A stretch of 64,000 nucleotides of DNA from an uncultured Bacteroidales bacterium. Its GTDB lineage: Bacteria > Bacteroidota > Bacteroidia > Bacteroidales > WCHB1-69. Shown here in pieces: positions 8,002 to 18,818 of this stretch. The position numbers and the translations under genes were made by a program. The notes under the pieces were generated by a model. The model was not told where the DNA came from. It saw only the letters and a program-made list of their open reading frames with translations, and ran no database searches. The stretch is from positions 1 through 64,000 of the forward strand of contig CAMKLG010000007.1 in the NCBI GenBank assembly GCA_946413585.1. The letters are read 5' to 3'. Every line of letters begins with the position of its first letter. Position 1 is the stretch's first letter.

Positions 8002-9591
8002 CTATTCGTATTTTTTAGCCACTTCAGCGCAAGCGTCGGTCAGTTTTTGCATGATTTCATCATTGATAGTGCCTTTTGCGAGAATGTCAAGCACATCTTG
8101 ATGATTAGAGTGCATGAAAGAGATGAATTCGGTTTCAAAGTTGCGGATATTGGCCACGGGAACTTTTTGCAACAGTCCGCGGGAACCGCAGAAAATGATG
8201 GCGATTTGTTCTTCCACCTTGTAGGGTGTATATTGCGGCTGTTTCAGGATTTCCACGTTACGCACGCCCTTGTCGAGGACGAATTGTGTGGCGGCATCCA
8301 CGTCAGAGCCGAATTTTGCGAAGGACTCCATTTCGCGGTATTGCGCTTGGTCGAGTTTCAGTGTGCCTGCCACTTTCTTCATGGACTTGATTTGGGCGTT
8401 GCCACCGACACGAGACACAGAGATACCCACGTTGATAGCGGGACGCACGCCAGCGTTGAACAGGGATGTTTCCAAGAAAATCTGTCCGTCGGTGATGGAA
8501 ATCACGTTGGTCGGGATGTATGCGGAGACATCGCCGGCTTGGGTCTCGATGATGGGCAGAGCCGTCAGGGAGCCGCCGCCCTTCACGAGGGGTTTCAGCG
8601 TATCGGGCAGGTCGTTCATACGAGAGGCAATTTCGTCGGATTCGATGATTTTGGCGGCGCGTTCCAGAAGTCTGGAGTGGAGGTAGAAGACATCGCCGGG
8701 GTAAGCTTCACGTCCGGGTGGACGGCGGAGCAGCAGCGAGACCTCGCGGTATGCCACAGCCTGTTTCGACAGGTCGTCGTAGATGATGAGGGCGTTGCGT
8801 CCGGTGTCGCGGAAGTATTCGCCGATGGCGGCACCTGCAAATGGAGCGTAGAACTGCATGGCGGCAGCGTCGGATGCGGTGGCGGACACCACGATGGTGT
8901 AGGGCATGGCACCGCGCTCGGTAAGGGTTTTCACCAAAGCGGCCACGGAAGAGCCTTTTTGACCGATGGCCACGTAGATGCAATATACGGGGTTGCCTTG
9001 TTCGTAGAAGGATTTCTGGTTGATGATGGTGTCAATGGCGATAGCCGTTTTACCTGTCTGGCGGTCGCCGATGATAAGTTCACGTTGACCACGACCGATA
9101 GGGATCATGGCATCGATAGCCTTGATACCGGTCTGCAAGGGTTCTTTCACGGGTTGACGGAAGATGACGCCAGGAGCCTTGCGCTCGATGGGCAACTCAT
9201 AGAGTTCGCCTTCGATATCTCCTTTACCATCAATGGGTTGTCCCAACATGTTGATAACGCGGCCCAGCAAACCTTCGCCCACTTTAATGGAGGCGATGCT
9301 GCCAGTGCGCTTGCAGATGTCGCCTTCGTTCAGCGACTTGGAGTCGCCTAAAAGCACGACACCCACATTGTCTTCTTCGAGGTTGAGGGCGATGCCGGTG
9401 ATTTCGTCACCGGTTTTGGTGCGGAACGTCACCAGTTCGCCGGAACAGACGTTATGCAGGCCGTAAACACGGGCGATGCCGTCGCCGACCAACAGAACGG
9501 TACCAACTTCTTCCATTTCAGCTTTTTGGTTGAAGTTCTCGAGTTGCTGACGCAGTATAGATGTAACTTCTGAGGGTTTAATTTCTGCCAT
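8002..9591 (-). CDS. atpA: F1 ATP synthase alpha subunit
   Basis: Non-catalytic nucleotide-binding subunit of F1. 529 residues. Walker [12 protein letters not shown] is intact, as are [16 protein letters not shown] and the [22 protein letters not shown] segment with the conserved Arg-rich signature. The gene begins 12 bases after atpH. Its partner atpD (beta) is not in the window. Confidence 0.99.
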   Translation of the reverse strand: MAEIKPSEVTSILRQQLENFNQKAEMEEVGTVLLVGDGIARVYGLHNVCSGELVTFRTKTGDEITGIALNLEEDNVGVVLLGDSKSLNEGDICKRTGSIASIKVGEGLLGRVINMLGQPIDGKGDIEGELYELPIERKAPGVIFRQPVKEPLQTGIKAIDAMIPIGRGQRELIIGDRQTGKTAIAIDTIINQKSFYEQGNPVYCIYVAIGQKGSSVAALVKTLTERGAMPYTIVVSATASDAAAMQFYAPFAGAAIGEYFRDTGRNALIIYDDLSKQAVAYREVSLLLRRPPGREAYPGDVFYLHSRLLERAAKIIESDEIASRMNDLPDTLKPLVKGGGSLTALPIIETQAGDVSAYIPTNVISITDGQIFLETSLFNAGVRPAINVGISVSRVGGNAQIKSMKKVAGTLKLDQAQYREMESFAKFGSDVDAATQFVLDKGVRNVEILKQPQYTPYKVEEQIAIIFCGSRGLLQKVPVANIRNFETEFISFMHSNHQDVLDILAKGTINDEIMQKLTDACAEVAKKYE

Positions 9592-9603
9592 TTATATGCG
9601 GAT

Positions 9604-10161
9604 TTAGAATTGTACTTGGAAATTATTTTGTGAAAATTCTTGACGTAATTTATTGATTTTGGTATAGATGCTGGAATCCAGGTAATAGTCGTCCATCTTG
9701 ATGACGAATCCGCCGATGAGGTAGGGATCGACAATTTCTTGGAGTTCAATAGTGGCATGGGTCTGTTCAGTGAGCAGGGCCAAAATCTTGTTTTTCAGCG
9801 GTTCGCTGAGTGGGGTGGCGGTGGCGATGAGCACGGAACGGATATTGTGTGCGGCATTGTAGAGTTTGAAGAACTCGTCGCAGATGGTGTCCAATGCCGG
9901 TTCGCGTCTCTTCTTCAACAATACTTCCAAAAACTGGTAAGTGGTGTCATGGAGGGTTCCATTGAAGATGCTTTCGAAGATTTTGTGCTTCTGGTTAGCC
10001 TCGATGATGGGATTGCGGAGCAGCACTTGCAGCTCGCGGTTCTCTTTCAACGTTTGCGCAAACAATTGGAGGTCTCTATTCACCTCTTCCACCAGATTTT
10101 TCTCTGTGGCGAAGTCGAACAGTGCTTTGGCGTAGCGGCCTGATAATTTCGGATTTTTCAT
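9604..10161 (-). CDS. atpH: F1 ATP synthase delta subunit
   Basis: Peripheral-stalk subunit joining F1 to the b subunits. 185 residues, OSCP/delta family: amino end LSGRYAKALFDFATEKN and carboxy end VDPYLIGGFVIKMDDYYLDSSI with the usual GG followed by a short basic helix. The upstream neighbour is pyrE (36-base gap) and not atpF, which is unusual for this position. Confidence 0.95.
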   Translation of the reverse strand: MKNPKLSGRYAKALFDFATEKNLVEEVNRDLQLFAQTLKENRELQVLLRNPIIEANQKHKIFESIFNGTLHDTTYQFLEVLLKKRREPALDTICDEFFKLYNAAHNIRSVLIATATPLSEPLKNKILALLTEQTHATIELQEIVDPYLIGGFVIKMDDYYLDSSIYTKINKLRQEFSQNNFQVQF

Positions 10162-10197
10162 CTGATTATTTTAAAACGCGGCAAATATACAAAAAAT

Positions 10198-10773
10198 TTA
10201 CATCTTTCGGCTGCCGGGTTTCACGAAGGGCAAGCCCTGTTTGCAGAGCGGACAGTCTTCCACGGCCCAGTTCTGGATGTTGAGCTTGGTGGCGCTGTAG
10301 ATGGGGTAGGGGAAGCTGCCGTTGCTACGGTCGGCGATGCAGGCCACGCCAATCACCTCTGCACCAAAGGCTTTCAGTACTTCGATGGTTTCGAGGGAGG
10401 ATTTGCCGGTGGTGACCACGTCTTCGGAGATGAGCAGTTTCATGCCGGGTTTCACTTCGAAGCCGCGACGCAGACACATCACGTTATCGACACGCTCGGT
10501 GAAAATCGCCGGAACGCCCAATTGACGGCCCAGTTCATAGGCTACGATGATGCCGCCCATGGCAGGACCCACCACCATGTCAACCTTTAAATCTTTGACC
10601 TGCTCGGTGATTTTCGCAATCACGCGCTCAGCTCTGTCTGGATATTGCAAAAGCTTTGCACATTGACAGTAACGGTCGCTGTGACGGCCGGATGAAAGGA
10701 GGAAATGACCTTCAAGCAGTGCTTCTGACTGCTTCAACTCTTCGATGACCATGTTTGTATTTTCTTCATTCAT
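10198..10773 (-). CDS. pyrE: Orotate phosphoribosyltransferase
   Basis: Joins orotate to PRPP to give orotidine 5'-phosphate in pyrimidine synthesis. 191 residues from the ATG at 10773; an in-frame TTG at 10800 would add nine residues with no family match, so the ATG is preferred. The PRPP-binding motif [13 protein letters not shown] is intact, and [18 protein letters not shown] and [15 protein letters not shown] are typical. First gene of the minus-strand train; a -7 box lies upstream at 10811-10818. Confidence 0.96.
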   Translation of the reverse strand: MNEENTNMVIEELKQSEALLEGHFLLSSGRHSDRYCQCAKLLQYPDRAERVIAKITEQVKDLKVDMVVGPAMGGIIVAYELGRQLGVPAIFTERVDNVMCLRRGFEVKPGMKLLISEDVVTTGKSSLETIEVLKAFGAEVIGVACIADRSNGSFPYPIYSATKLNIQNWAVEDCPLCKQGLPFVKPGSRKM

Positions 10774-10810
10774 AATATGATATATTTTATAACTACTCAA
10801 AATAGAACCG

Positions 10811-10818
10811 CAAAGATA
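10811..10818 (-). promoter_or_regulatory. -7 promoter box for pyrE-atpHAG and downstream genes
   Basis: Minus-strand TATCTTTG, 37 bases before the pyrE ATG. It is the only clear promoter box for the eight-gene minus-strand train. No -33 box is obvious. Confidence 0.65.
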
Positions 10819-10930
10819 TAATTTTTTTCGTTTTGGATGATAATTAGTTTTTTGAAGTTCTCTTATAAAAATATTGGCAATGGGTTGTTGAGAAAAATAA
10901 CTGAAAAATAGGTGATTTCAGGAATAATTG

Positions 10931-10938
10931 TATCTTTG
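10931..10938 (+). promoter_or_regulatory. -7 promoter box for the giant T9SS cargo gene
   Basis: TATCTTTG 59 bases before the ATG at 10998; divergent from the pyrE box, which is 112 bases away. The leader of about 50 bases shows no Shine-Dalgarno. Confidence 0.65.
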
Positions 10939-10997
10939 CAATTTTAAATGTATAATAGGTAAAGAATTGTAAAAAGATAAAAGCCTAATAGTTAGTA

Positions 10998-13900
10998 ATG
11001 AAGAAGTTGGTGGTCATGTTGATGCTGATGTGTTGCTGGAAACTCCTGGTGGCACAGGTTCAACCAGCTGGTTCGCACACTCGCGGCGCCGGCCAGTTTG
11101 AATATCAGTATCTGTGCGAAGACGCCACGTTGACCTTAACTGCCGATAGTGCGCTTGCTTACCATTGGAATACAGGTGAAAACACGCGATCGATCACCGT
11201 TTCAACGGCTGGATGGTACACGGTGACAGTCACTAACAACGATATTGTCTCCTCGGTAGATACGTTTGTTGTCATGATGGTGAGGATGGATCCTATCTCC
11301 GAAATCCATATACCCGATATGTGCGCTGGCAATAGTTATCCCATCTCTGTGGGACTCGATGCCTCCAGCAACGTCAGTTTCGTCACTCATGAAACCATTT
11401 TGGCACTTCATGATACGGTGTTCCTTCCCGATGGTGTCTCCTGCGACCCTTACGGCTGCTCCTACCGGTCAAAACTCTCTTTCTCTGGTTACGATGATAC
11501 CGCTCACGTGAATAGTGTGGATGACATCCGATATGTAAGGTTGAATTTGGAACATTCCTTTGCCGGCGATTTATACATCAACCTTATTTGTCCAAATGGT
11601 CAGAAAGCGGACATCTTGAAATGGGGATATTATACCGTTTCCTCTATCGTGTCGGAGTGCGCTTTTAATATCCCTACTGATTCAAGAGGCTGGGAACCTG
11701 ACGCGGGAGATTATTATAATGCGTCACAAAGTACCGATTTTGGAACCGTCAATAAAAACAGAGATGCCATTCACCCATGTGATCCCACTCGCCCGAATAA
11801 TGCCTATGGAATTGGTTGGAACTACTGTTGGTCGAATAATACTACCGAGGGTTATACTTATGCGCCGGGTTCGGGAAGTTTAATTTACCGAGAGGCGAAT
11901 GCTCATACGAATTATGCGGCAGAACCCTCCTACATGGGATGGCCGGTTTATGGTTACGTGTATCCCCAAAGTTTTGATTCTTCTGATGTTGCTGCTGGCA
12001 CGCAGTTTTACCATCCTGACCAGTCTTTTGAGAGTTTGATAGGATGTCCTTTGAATGGGGATTGGTACATCGAAGTAGTCGATGGCAATATCGCGGATAA
12101 CGGCTATCTTTTTGGGTGGGAGTTGGCGTTGGCACAGGATATTATGACCATTGAACATGCGAGTGTGACACATACCACATTGGAGGGACCTTGGGTGACG
12201 ACGATGAATGACTCCTCGTTTGTCATTTCGCCGCCCGTCAACCTGCCGCATGATACGATAATTCCTTATGTTTTCCGTTTTTACAGCTCGTTTGGTTGCA
12301 GCTACGACACGGTAGTGTATGTCGCTTTTTTTGCGAACGAGGTGTTGGTGACAGATACTGTAGTTTGCGAGGATGCTTTCGAATGGTACGACCACTCTTA
12401 TACCCAATCTGGCGTTTATTTCGACACGTTGGGATCCACTATTCACGGCTGTGACAGTATTGCGGTGTTGAACCTGTCCATCTTGGATCCTCCGGTGGTG
12501 ACCTTTTCGGGAGTCGGGCCTTTGTGCGAGGGTTTCTCGCGGATCATTTCAGTGGATAGCGTTGCTACTTGTGTGTGGAGTACAGGAGATACCACAAAAT
12601 CTATAACTGTCGTTGATTCAGGGTTCTATAGCGTTCATGTAACGGACGAATACGGCTGCTCTACAGATTCTGCTGTTTATATCTCGTTGGTGTATCCTCA
12701 AGTGATTTATGTGGATACAGTGGTGTGCGATAGTTTGATATGGGAGGGTGTAACATACAAAGAATCAGGAGAATATACATTCTCGTCTGTTGGAGAAAAC
12801 GGTTGTGATAGTACCATAGTGTTGAATGTGATTATTCCTGAGAATCCTATTGTAGATGTCTATTTGTCGGATATGGCGGCGGGGGACACTCAAATGGTGA
12901 CTATTGGTACGACAGAGGAGGATAATTTACAGTATATTAATCTGCAAACAACTTTGTCACAGGCAGATACGGTGTTTCTTCCCGATGGTCAGAATTGTGA
13001 TCCATACGGTTGTTCTTACCAGGCTCTGTTAACTTTCTCTGATTTTGAGGATACCGCCACGATTCATTCGCCAGAAGATATTCGGTATGTGCGACTCAAT
13101 ATGGAACATTCTTATATTCAGGATCTTTACATCAATCTTGAATGTCCAAATGGTCAACATGCCACTATTTTGAAGAAATCCACCGATAACAGTACGTCCC
13201 CGTGTTTGGATTCCATTCCGAGTTCGGAACGGGGTTGGCGGGGCGGCGGCTCTAATGTCGGGGCCGCATTTTTGGGATGGGCATACGATGATAATGACTT
13301 TAGCAACAGGTGTGATAGGCACTTTTCACGAAACAAGCCAGGGGTAGGCTGGAACTATTGTTGGTCAAACAACACAACGTCGGGTTTCGAATATTCAGCT
13401 GGGGTTAACGGATTGATTTACCGTTCCGTCAATGCCCATAGTCATACGGTATATGGCTCACAGGGTTTGGTTATCGACTCTTCCAATGTGGCGGCGGGCA
13501 CACAGTTTTACCATCCGGACGTGCCTTTTGACAGTTTGGTGGGCTGTCCGCTCAACGGCACTTGGAAGATTGAGGTGATGGATGGCATCGTGAATGATAA
13601 CGGGTATATCTTTACATGGGAGATATCTTTGGCGGACAGGCTGATTTCAAGTCACTATGCCTCTGTCGATTCTTCAAATTGCGAAGGTTTATGGATCTCC
13701 CGCCTCTCCGATACCTCTTTTGTGATTCTTCCGCCCGACACATTGCCTCATGACACGCTGGTGGCATATACTTTCACCGTTTTGGATGCAAATGGATGCT
13801 CATTCGACACCACAGTTTACATTCACATATATGCGCATCAATTTACGGATTTGTATGACACAGTGTTAGTTACGGCATTGCCATACACTTGGAATGATTC

Positions 13901-16900
13901 TGTTTTCACATCGCCAGGTAGCAAAACATACGTGCTGCCGACTATCCATGGGGCTGATAGTATCGTCACTATGCACTTGTCGGTTATCTATGCGATGGAT
14001 TCCACAATTTGCTCGAATCAGTTGCCCTTGGAATGGGGTGGTGTAACGTTTGATTCAGCTGATATACAGACGGTTTCATATCCAATGGATGGTGCTGACA
14101 GTATTCTCGTTTTATCCGTTTTTGTGAGGATGACGACTTCTGACACGTTGGACGTTGTGTGGTTGGAGAATGACTTGCCTTACGAGTTGAATGACAGTAT
14201 TTACTATGAATCAGGAACATACATGCAACATTTGACGAATATATTAGGCTGCGACAGCTCGTTAATCCTTTATCTCTCTGTGTTATACAATGTGATAACA
14301 CCTATTGACACGGTGGTGTGCGATAACGAGTTGCCAGTCATTTGGCATGGGTTGACGTTTGATACAGTGGGCACGAAATATGACACGCTCACGGCTTCCA
14401 CGGGCGTGGATAGTGTGCTGGCACTGAGCCTTACGACTCTCGCTTCTTTTTCCAACACGCTGATTGATACGATATTGGAGAATAACCTTCCTTACGTGTT
14501 AAACGACAGTAGCTACTACGACTCTGGTACTTACTTGCAACATTTTACGAATGCGGCAGGTTGTGACAGTACATGGATACTTTATCTCACTGTGTTATAC
14601 AATATCACAATACCTATTGACACGGCAGTTTGCGATCGTGATATGCCGTTTACATGGCGAGGTTTCGTGTTTGAGACTGCTGGTACACAGTACGATACAC
14701 TGACGGCCTCCACGGGTGTGGATAGCATATTGGCGTTGACTCTCAACGTCCTTGATTCTACTATAAGGGTTTTGCCAGTGACAATTGTAGAAAATAATCT
14801 GCCATATATTCTGAATGGTTTTTCATACGACACTACAGGAACTTACGTGCAAAGACTAACCAATGTGGCGGGATGCGATAGTATTCTAACTATTGAATTG
14901 ACAGTGTTTTATAATGTTGATGCAATAGAAGACAGCACTATCTGTGAGAGCGAACTTCCTTTCGTATGGAATGGAGTCACTTTCGATAGCGCTGGCGTTC
15001 AGTACGATACGCTGATTTCCTATAGCGGCTCGGATAGCGTTTTGATGATGCAACTGGCGGTACTGCCGTTGCCTGAAGCTCATATTTCTGGCATACCCGT
15101 GATTTGCAACGGGGAACCTGCCATCTTGACTGCCGACAGCAATGCGGCATACCTTTGGAGCAATGGCGCGGTAAACCAATCCGTAAATATCAATACAACA
15201 GGACGTTACACGGTAACTGTCACCGATGAACATGGGTGCAGCGATACCTCCTCCGTGTTGGTGACTTCTACGGTTATGAACGAGATTGTTGACGTGGATC
15301 TTCCGGCCATGTGTGCTGGGGATACTCTCGTGTTCTCCATAGGTCATAGCACCTCTTCCAATATTGTCATTGGCAGTCATGAAACGACGCTGTCATTGAC
15401 TGATACGGTTTTCCTTCCCGATGGGGTTTATTGTCAGCCCCACGGTTGCTCTTATCGTTCCCCGTTGACCTTCTCCACCTTCTCTGAAGATGCGGTGGTG
15501 AACAATGTGAATGACATTCTGTACGTCAGGTTGAACCTGGAGCATTCGTATGCCGGGGATCTGTATATTAACCTTACCTGTCCTAATGGACAAAAGGCTG
15601 ATATTCTGCGGTTTGATGGTTCTTCAACCGCTGTTTGTAGTTCTTCGATACCTTCAAATTCCCGCAGTTGGCAGTCTGGAAGTAATGCCTCTAACTGGAC
15701 CTATTTTGGCATCGCATACGATCATTCGGATAATAGTCATCCATGTGATGAAACGACTCCAAACAATGCTCCGGGTACAGGTTGGAATTATTGTTGGTCG
15801 AATAATAGTACACATGGATATACGTATGCTCCTGGTGCGGGAAGTTTGATTTATCGTTCGGTCAATGCCCATTCGCAAAACGTAGGTAATAGTACAAATC
15901 CTGTTTTCGACTCTTCCAATGTGGCGGCGGGTACCAAGTTCTATCATCCAGACCAGTCTTTCCAGAGTTTGGTGGGATGTCCGCTCAACGGATCGTGGTA
16001 CATTGAAGTGATGGACGGTTACAGCATTGACAATGGTTATATTTTTGGTTGGGAGTTGGCTTTGTCTTCCGACTATACTACGATGAACTATACAGATGTG
16101 ACGAATGTGGAGGTGGATGGACCTTGGATGGAAGCGCTGAGCGACACTGTTTTCCTTCTCTCGCCTCCGGTCACGCTAACTCGCGACACTATCGTTCAAT
16201 ATCTTTTCCATCTATTTGATTCACAAGGGTGTAGCTACGATACGCTGCTGCCGATTACTTTCTATATGCGCGATACGGTGTATGTGGATACGACTGTCTG
16301 CGAGAGTTATACGTGGAATAACATCACTTATACTGAAAGCGGTCAGTATCAGCAACATTTCACAAATCATCATGGCTGTGATAGTGTTGTGGTGCTGCAA
16401 CTTGCTGTTTTTCAGTATCCTGAAGTGTCTGTCACGGGACCTGCGGTGTTCTGCCTTGACTCTTCGGCCATCCTTTCTGTGGATAGTTGCTTTGCTTATC
16501 TGTGGAGTACGGGCGATACGACTCGTACGATAGAAATCTCAGCTACAGGTACTTACGAGGTGACCGTTACGGAAGAGCATGGATGTAGTGCAACGGCCTC
16601 GCACTCAGTGGAAATGTTGGCAAATCCTATTGTAAGTATTTCTAATCCAGATGTTTGCAGTAATTCGAATTATTCCATCACGATAGGTGTCACATCGGAT
16701 AATACAGTGGTGCTGAATCAGAATCCGAATATGTTCACGTTTGGAGTGCAAGGGCCGTGGTTGACGGATAGTGTACAAAATGGTTGGACAGTTTCCCCGC
16801 CAGCAGATTTGTCCCAAGATACAACGGGATATTATGCGGTGACGTTGACGGATACGTTCGGATGTCACTACGATACAACAGTGAAGGTGTCAGTTTATCA

Positions 16901-18731
16901 TCAGATATACAGTGTGTTAGGAGCTGTTGTGTGCGACAGTGTCGTTTTTAACGGTGTCACTTATACTGAATCCGGTCAATATACGCATTCGTTTGCTACC
17001 ATCCACGGCTGCGACAGTGTGATCACCCTCAATTTGACGGTGCATTACAGTACTTTGAGCTATGACACTTTATGTCTGATACAGAATCAGTTACCTTACT
17101 ATTTTGCTCCTGCGGATATTACGTTTGTTATCCCCGAGGATGTGCAGTTCCAGTATTCACTCAATACGCATGAGGAATGTGATTCGGTGATTTGGCAGCA
17201 GGTGTATATTTACCCGAATGTGAGTGTGACGAAGGATACAACCGTTTGTGCAGTTGCTTTCCCTATGCAATGGTGTGGACATACGTTCAATGCGGCGGGC
17301 ACGGTGACTGACACTTTGTTGACGACGCATGGTGCCGACAGCCTCGTCACCTACACGGTGGGTGTTAATGATATGTTTGCGGCGATTGGAAATGTGTCGC
17401 ATGTCGTTTGTTACGGGGCTTCTACGGGTGCGGCCGTTGCCAGTGTGACGGGCGGCCAAGCCCCGCTGAATTATCAGTGGAAAGATAGTGCCGGGACGAC
17501 GGTTTCCAACACTACGCTGTTGAACAATGCAGCAGCAGGTTCTTATTCTTTCACAGTTACGGATTTGTTGGGTTGTCTTGCTTCTGATACATTGACACTT
17601 AGAAATTTGCATGATGAATTAGTTCCTGGTTCGATTACGGCTGATCAATCGATTTGCCAAGGTGAGCCGTTGGTGGATTTCCAAGGCGAGGAGGCTTCCG
17701 GTGGCGATGACGGGGGCTATTTGTGGCAGCTTTCCGATGATGGCCATTCTTGGGCGGATGCTCCGGGCGTGGCAAATACGCAAAATTACACTTATCCAGA
17801 AATTCCACAGGTTTCCACGTTCCGTCTGCGTCGCGCCTGGGTTACCGCCACTTGCGGTACAAGCTACAGCAACACAGTGAATGTGGCCATTTGGCCCAGT
17901 TACTACGATACGCTGTCTGCCGCTGTTTGCCAGGGCGGTGTCTATTGGGAAAACGGCTTCGAAGTGGATGAGACCATGACAGAGGAACCAGGTGCCTATA
18001 CGTATGAACAGCATCTCTCTACAGATCATTGTGATAGTGTGATAGTGCTTCAACTTGTTGTAAATGAGCTTTATGAGAAACTTATCGAGGATGTTGTTTG
18101 TGAGGGCGACGGTTATAATGCCAACGGGTTCTCGATTCCTGCGGCTGAAACGGTTGATGCCGATACGCTGCAACGAATGCTCGTGTTGACATCAGGGCAA
18201 GGTTGCGACAGTGTGGTGATGCTCCATTTGGTAGTTGTAGATACTGCCGTACAGATTATTTCGCTCACTCCGGATTTTTGCGAAGGATTGTCGGCAGAAT
18301 TGTCGGTTGTAACGGAAATGTCTGATTATCAATGGAACACAGGTGAAAGTATGCCGCAAATCACGGTGACAATGCCAGGAATATACAGTGTAACCGCCAC
18401 CGAAGGGGATTGCGAATCCACTGCGCGATACGCCATCGAACCTTGTGAGTTTAAGCTCATTTTGCCCAATGCCATCACACCCTCCAAGAGCGATGGTTTG
18501 AACGATTATTTCAGTATTCCCGAGCCCACGCAACATTCATTCCAAGATTTTGAAATCAGCATTTTCAACCGCTGGGGATCAATGGTGTATTATTCCACAG
18601 ACAAAAATTTCAGGTGGAATGGTGAAGTGGAGGGTAAAATTTACTACAATAATGTCTATACTTACATTATCCGTTGCACGAATGCCCAAGGCAAGGCGTA
18701 TGTATTCCAAGGTTCCGTGACCGTATTGTAA
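10998..18731 (+). CDS. Giant repeat-rich T9SS-secreted surface protein with P-domain-like cassettes
   Basis: 2577 residues. Amino end MKKLVVMLMLMCCWKLLVAQ is a signal peptide. Three large blocks (about residues 96-380, 616-881 and 1427-1691) contain a jelly-roll like the P/Homo B domain of proprotein convertases: YVRLNLEHS.AGDLYINL.CPNG.KADIL, and a closing G.WYIEV.DG..DNGY.FGWELAL. Between them are many 40-100-residue modules with TVC...W.G.TY..SG.Y and GCDSI.VL.L.V. Residues about 985-1420 hold tandem units alternating LPF.W.GVTFDSAG.QYDTL and NLPY.LN.SSY..SGTY. A SprB-like repeat lies at about 2125-2205, an Ig-like stretch at about 2215-2300, and a type B T9SS sorting domain at about 2483-2577 (LPNAITPSKSDGLNDYF, FNRWGSMVYY, NVYTYIIRC). 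Probable role: secreted or surface-attached adhesin; no catalytic domain seen. SprA, its likely translocon, is encoded at 32096. Confidence 0.93.
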   Translation: MKKLVVMLMLMCCWKLLVAQVQPAGSHTRGAGQFEYQYLCEDATLTLTADSALAYHWNTGENTRSITVSTAGWYTVTVTNNDIVSSVDTFVVMMVRMDPISEIHIPDMCAGNSYPISVGLDASSNVSFVTHETILALHDTVFLPDGVSCDPYGCSYRSKLSFSGYDDTAHVNSVDDIRYVRLNLEHSFAGDLYINLICPNGQKADILKWGYYTVSSIVSECAFNIPTDSRGWEPDAGDYYNASQSTDFGTVNKNRDAIHPCDPTRPNNAYGIGWNYCWSNNTTEGYTYAPGSGSLIYREANAHTNYAAEPSYMGWPVYGYVYPQSFDSSDVAAGTQFYHPDQSFESLIGCPLNGDWYIEVVDGNIADNGYLFGWELALAQDIMTIEHASVTHTTLEGPWVTTMNDSSFVISPPVNLPHDTIIPYVFRFYSSFGCSYDTVVYVAFFANEVLVTDTVVCEDAFEWYDHSYTQSGVYFDTLGSTIHGCDSIAVLNLSILDPPVVTFSGVGPLCEGFSRIISVDSVATCVWSTGDTTKSITVVDSGFYSVHVTDEYGCSTDSAVYISLVYPQVIYVDTVVCDSLIWEGVTYKESGEYTFSSVGENGCDSTIVLNVIIPENPIVDVYLSDMAAGDTQMVTIGTTEEDNLQYINLQTTLSQADTVFLPDGQNCDPYGCSYQALLTFSDFEDTATIHSPEDIRYVRLNMEHSYIQDLYINLECPNGQHATILKKSTDNSTSPCLDSIPSSERGWRGGGSNVGAAFLGWAYDDNDFSNRCDRHFSRNKPGVGWNYCWSNNTTSGFEYSAGVNGLIYRSVNAHSHTVYGSQGLVIDSSNVAAGTQFYHPDVPFDSLVGCPLNGTWKIEVMDGIVNDNGYIFTWEISLADRLISSHYASVDSSNCEGLWISRLSDTSFVILPPDTLPHDTLVAYTFTVLDANGCSFDTTVYIHIYAHQFTDLYDTVLVTALPYTWNDSVFTSPGSKTYVLPTIHGADSIVTMHLSVIYAMDSTICSNQLPLEWGGVTFDSADIQTVSYPMDGADSILVLSVFVRMTTSDTLDVVWLENDLPYELNDSIYYESGTYMQHLTNILGCDSSLILYLSVLYNVITPIDTVVCDNELPVIWHGLTFDTVGTKYDTLTASTGVDSVLALSLTTLASFSNTLIDTILENNLPYVLNDSSYYDSGTYLQHFTNAAGCDSTWILYLTVLYNITIPIDTAVCDRDMPFTWRGFVFETAGTQYDTLTASTGVDSILALTLNVLDSTIRVLPVTIVENNLPYILNGFSYDTTGTYVQRLTNVAGCDSILTIELTVFYNVDAIEDSTICESELPFVWNGVTFDSAGVQYDTLISYSGSDSVLMMQLAVLPLPEAHISGIPVICNGEPAILTADSNAAYLWSNGAVNQSVNINTTGRYTVTVTDEHGCSDTSSVLVTSTVMNEIVDVDLPAMCAGDTLVFSIGHSTSSNIVIGSHETTLSLTDTVFLPDGVYCQPHGCSYRSPLTFSTFSEDAVVNNVNDILYVRLNLEHSYAGDLYINLTCPNGQKADILRFDGSSTAVCSSSIPSNSRSWQSGSNASNWTYFGIAYDHSDNSHPCDETTPNNAPGTGWNYCWSNNSTHGYTYAPGAGSLIYRSVNAHSQNVGNSTNPVFDSSNVAAGTKFYHPDQSFQSLVGCPLNGSWYIEVMDGYSIDNGYIFGWELALSSDYTTMNYTDVTNVEVDGPWMEALSDTVFLLSPPVTLTRDTIVQYLFHLFDSQGCSYDTLLPITFYMRDTVYVDTTVCESYTWNNITYTESGQYQQHFTNHHGCDSVVVLQLAVFQYPEVSVTGPAVFCLDSSAILSVDSCFAYLWSTGDTTRTIEISATGTYEVTVTEEHGCSATASHSVEMLANPIVSISNPDVCSNSNYSITIGVTSDNTVVLNQNPNMFTFGVQGPWLTDSVQNGWTVSPPADLSQDTTGYYAVTLTDTFGCHYDTTVKVSVYHQIYSVLGAVVCDSVVFNGVTYTESGQYTHSFATIHGCDSVITLNLTVHYSTLSYDTLCLIQNQLPYYFAPADITFVIPEDVQFQYSLNTHEECDSVIWQQVYIYPNVSVTKDTTVCAVAFPMQWCGHTFNAAGTVTDTLLTTHGADSLVTYTVGVNDMFAAIGNVSHVVCYGASTGAAVASVTGGQAPLNYQWKDSAGTTVSNTTLLNNAAAGSYSFTVTDLLGCLASDTLTLRNLHDELVPGSITADQSICQGEPLVDFQGEEASGGDDGGYLWQLSDDGHSWADAPGVANTQNYTYPEIPQVSTFRLRRAWVTATCGTSYSNTVNVAIWPSYYDTLSAAVCQGGVYWENGFEVDETMTEEPGAYTYEQHLSTDHCDSVIVLQLVVNELYEKLIEDVVCEGDGYNANGFSIPAAETVDADTLQRMLVLTSGQGCDSVVMLHLVVVDTAVQIISLTPDFCEGLSAELSVVTEMSDYQWNTGESMPQITVTMPGIYSVTATEGDCESTARYAIEPCEFKLILPNAITPSKSDGLNDYFSIPEPTQHSFQDFEISIFNRWGSMVYYSTDKNFRWNGEVEGKIYYNNVYTYIIRCTNAQGKAYVFQGSVTVL

Positions 18732-18753
18732 GCGTGGTTTTCCAAAAAAAGTG

Positions 18754-18761
18754 TATTTTTG
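18754..18761 (+). promoter_or_regulatory. -7 promoter box for the CorA-type gene
   Basis: TATTTTTG, 71 bases before the ATG at 18833 and 22 after the stop of the giant gene. No -33 match at the expected spacing. Confidence 0.55.
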
Positions 18762-18818
18762 CCATTCGTAAAATTTTTGCGCCAAGATGTAGTATTTAGT
18801 TTTCTAACCCATTAAAAG

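Noticed and set aside
8047..9351. 434-residue plus-strand frame opposite atpA
   Set aside because: It is the antisense of conserved atpA sequence, Asp/Val/Gly/His-rich as expected of a shadow frame.
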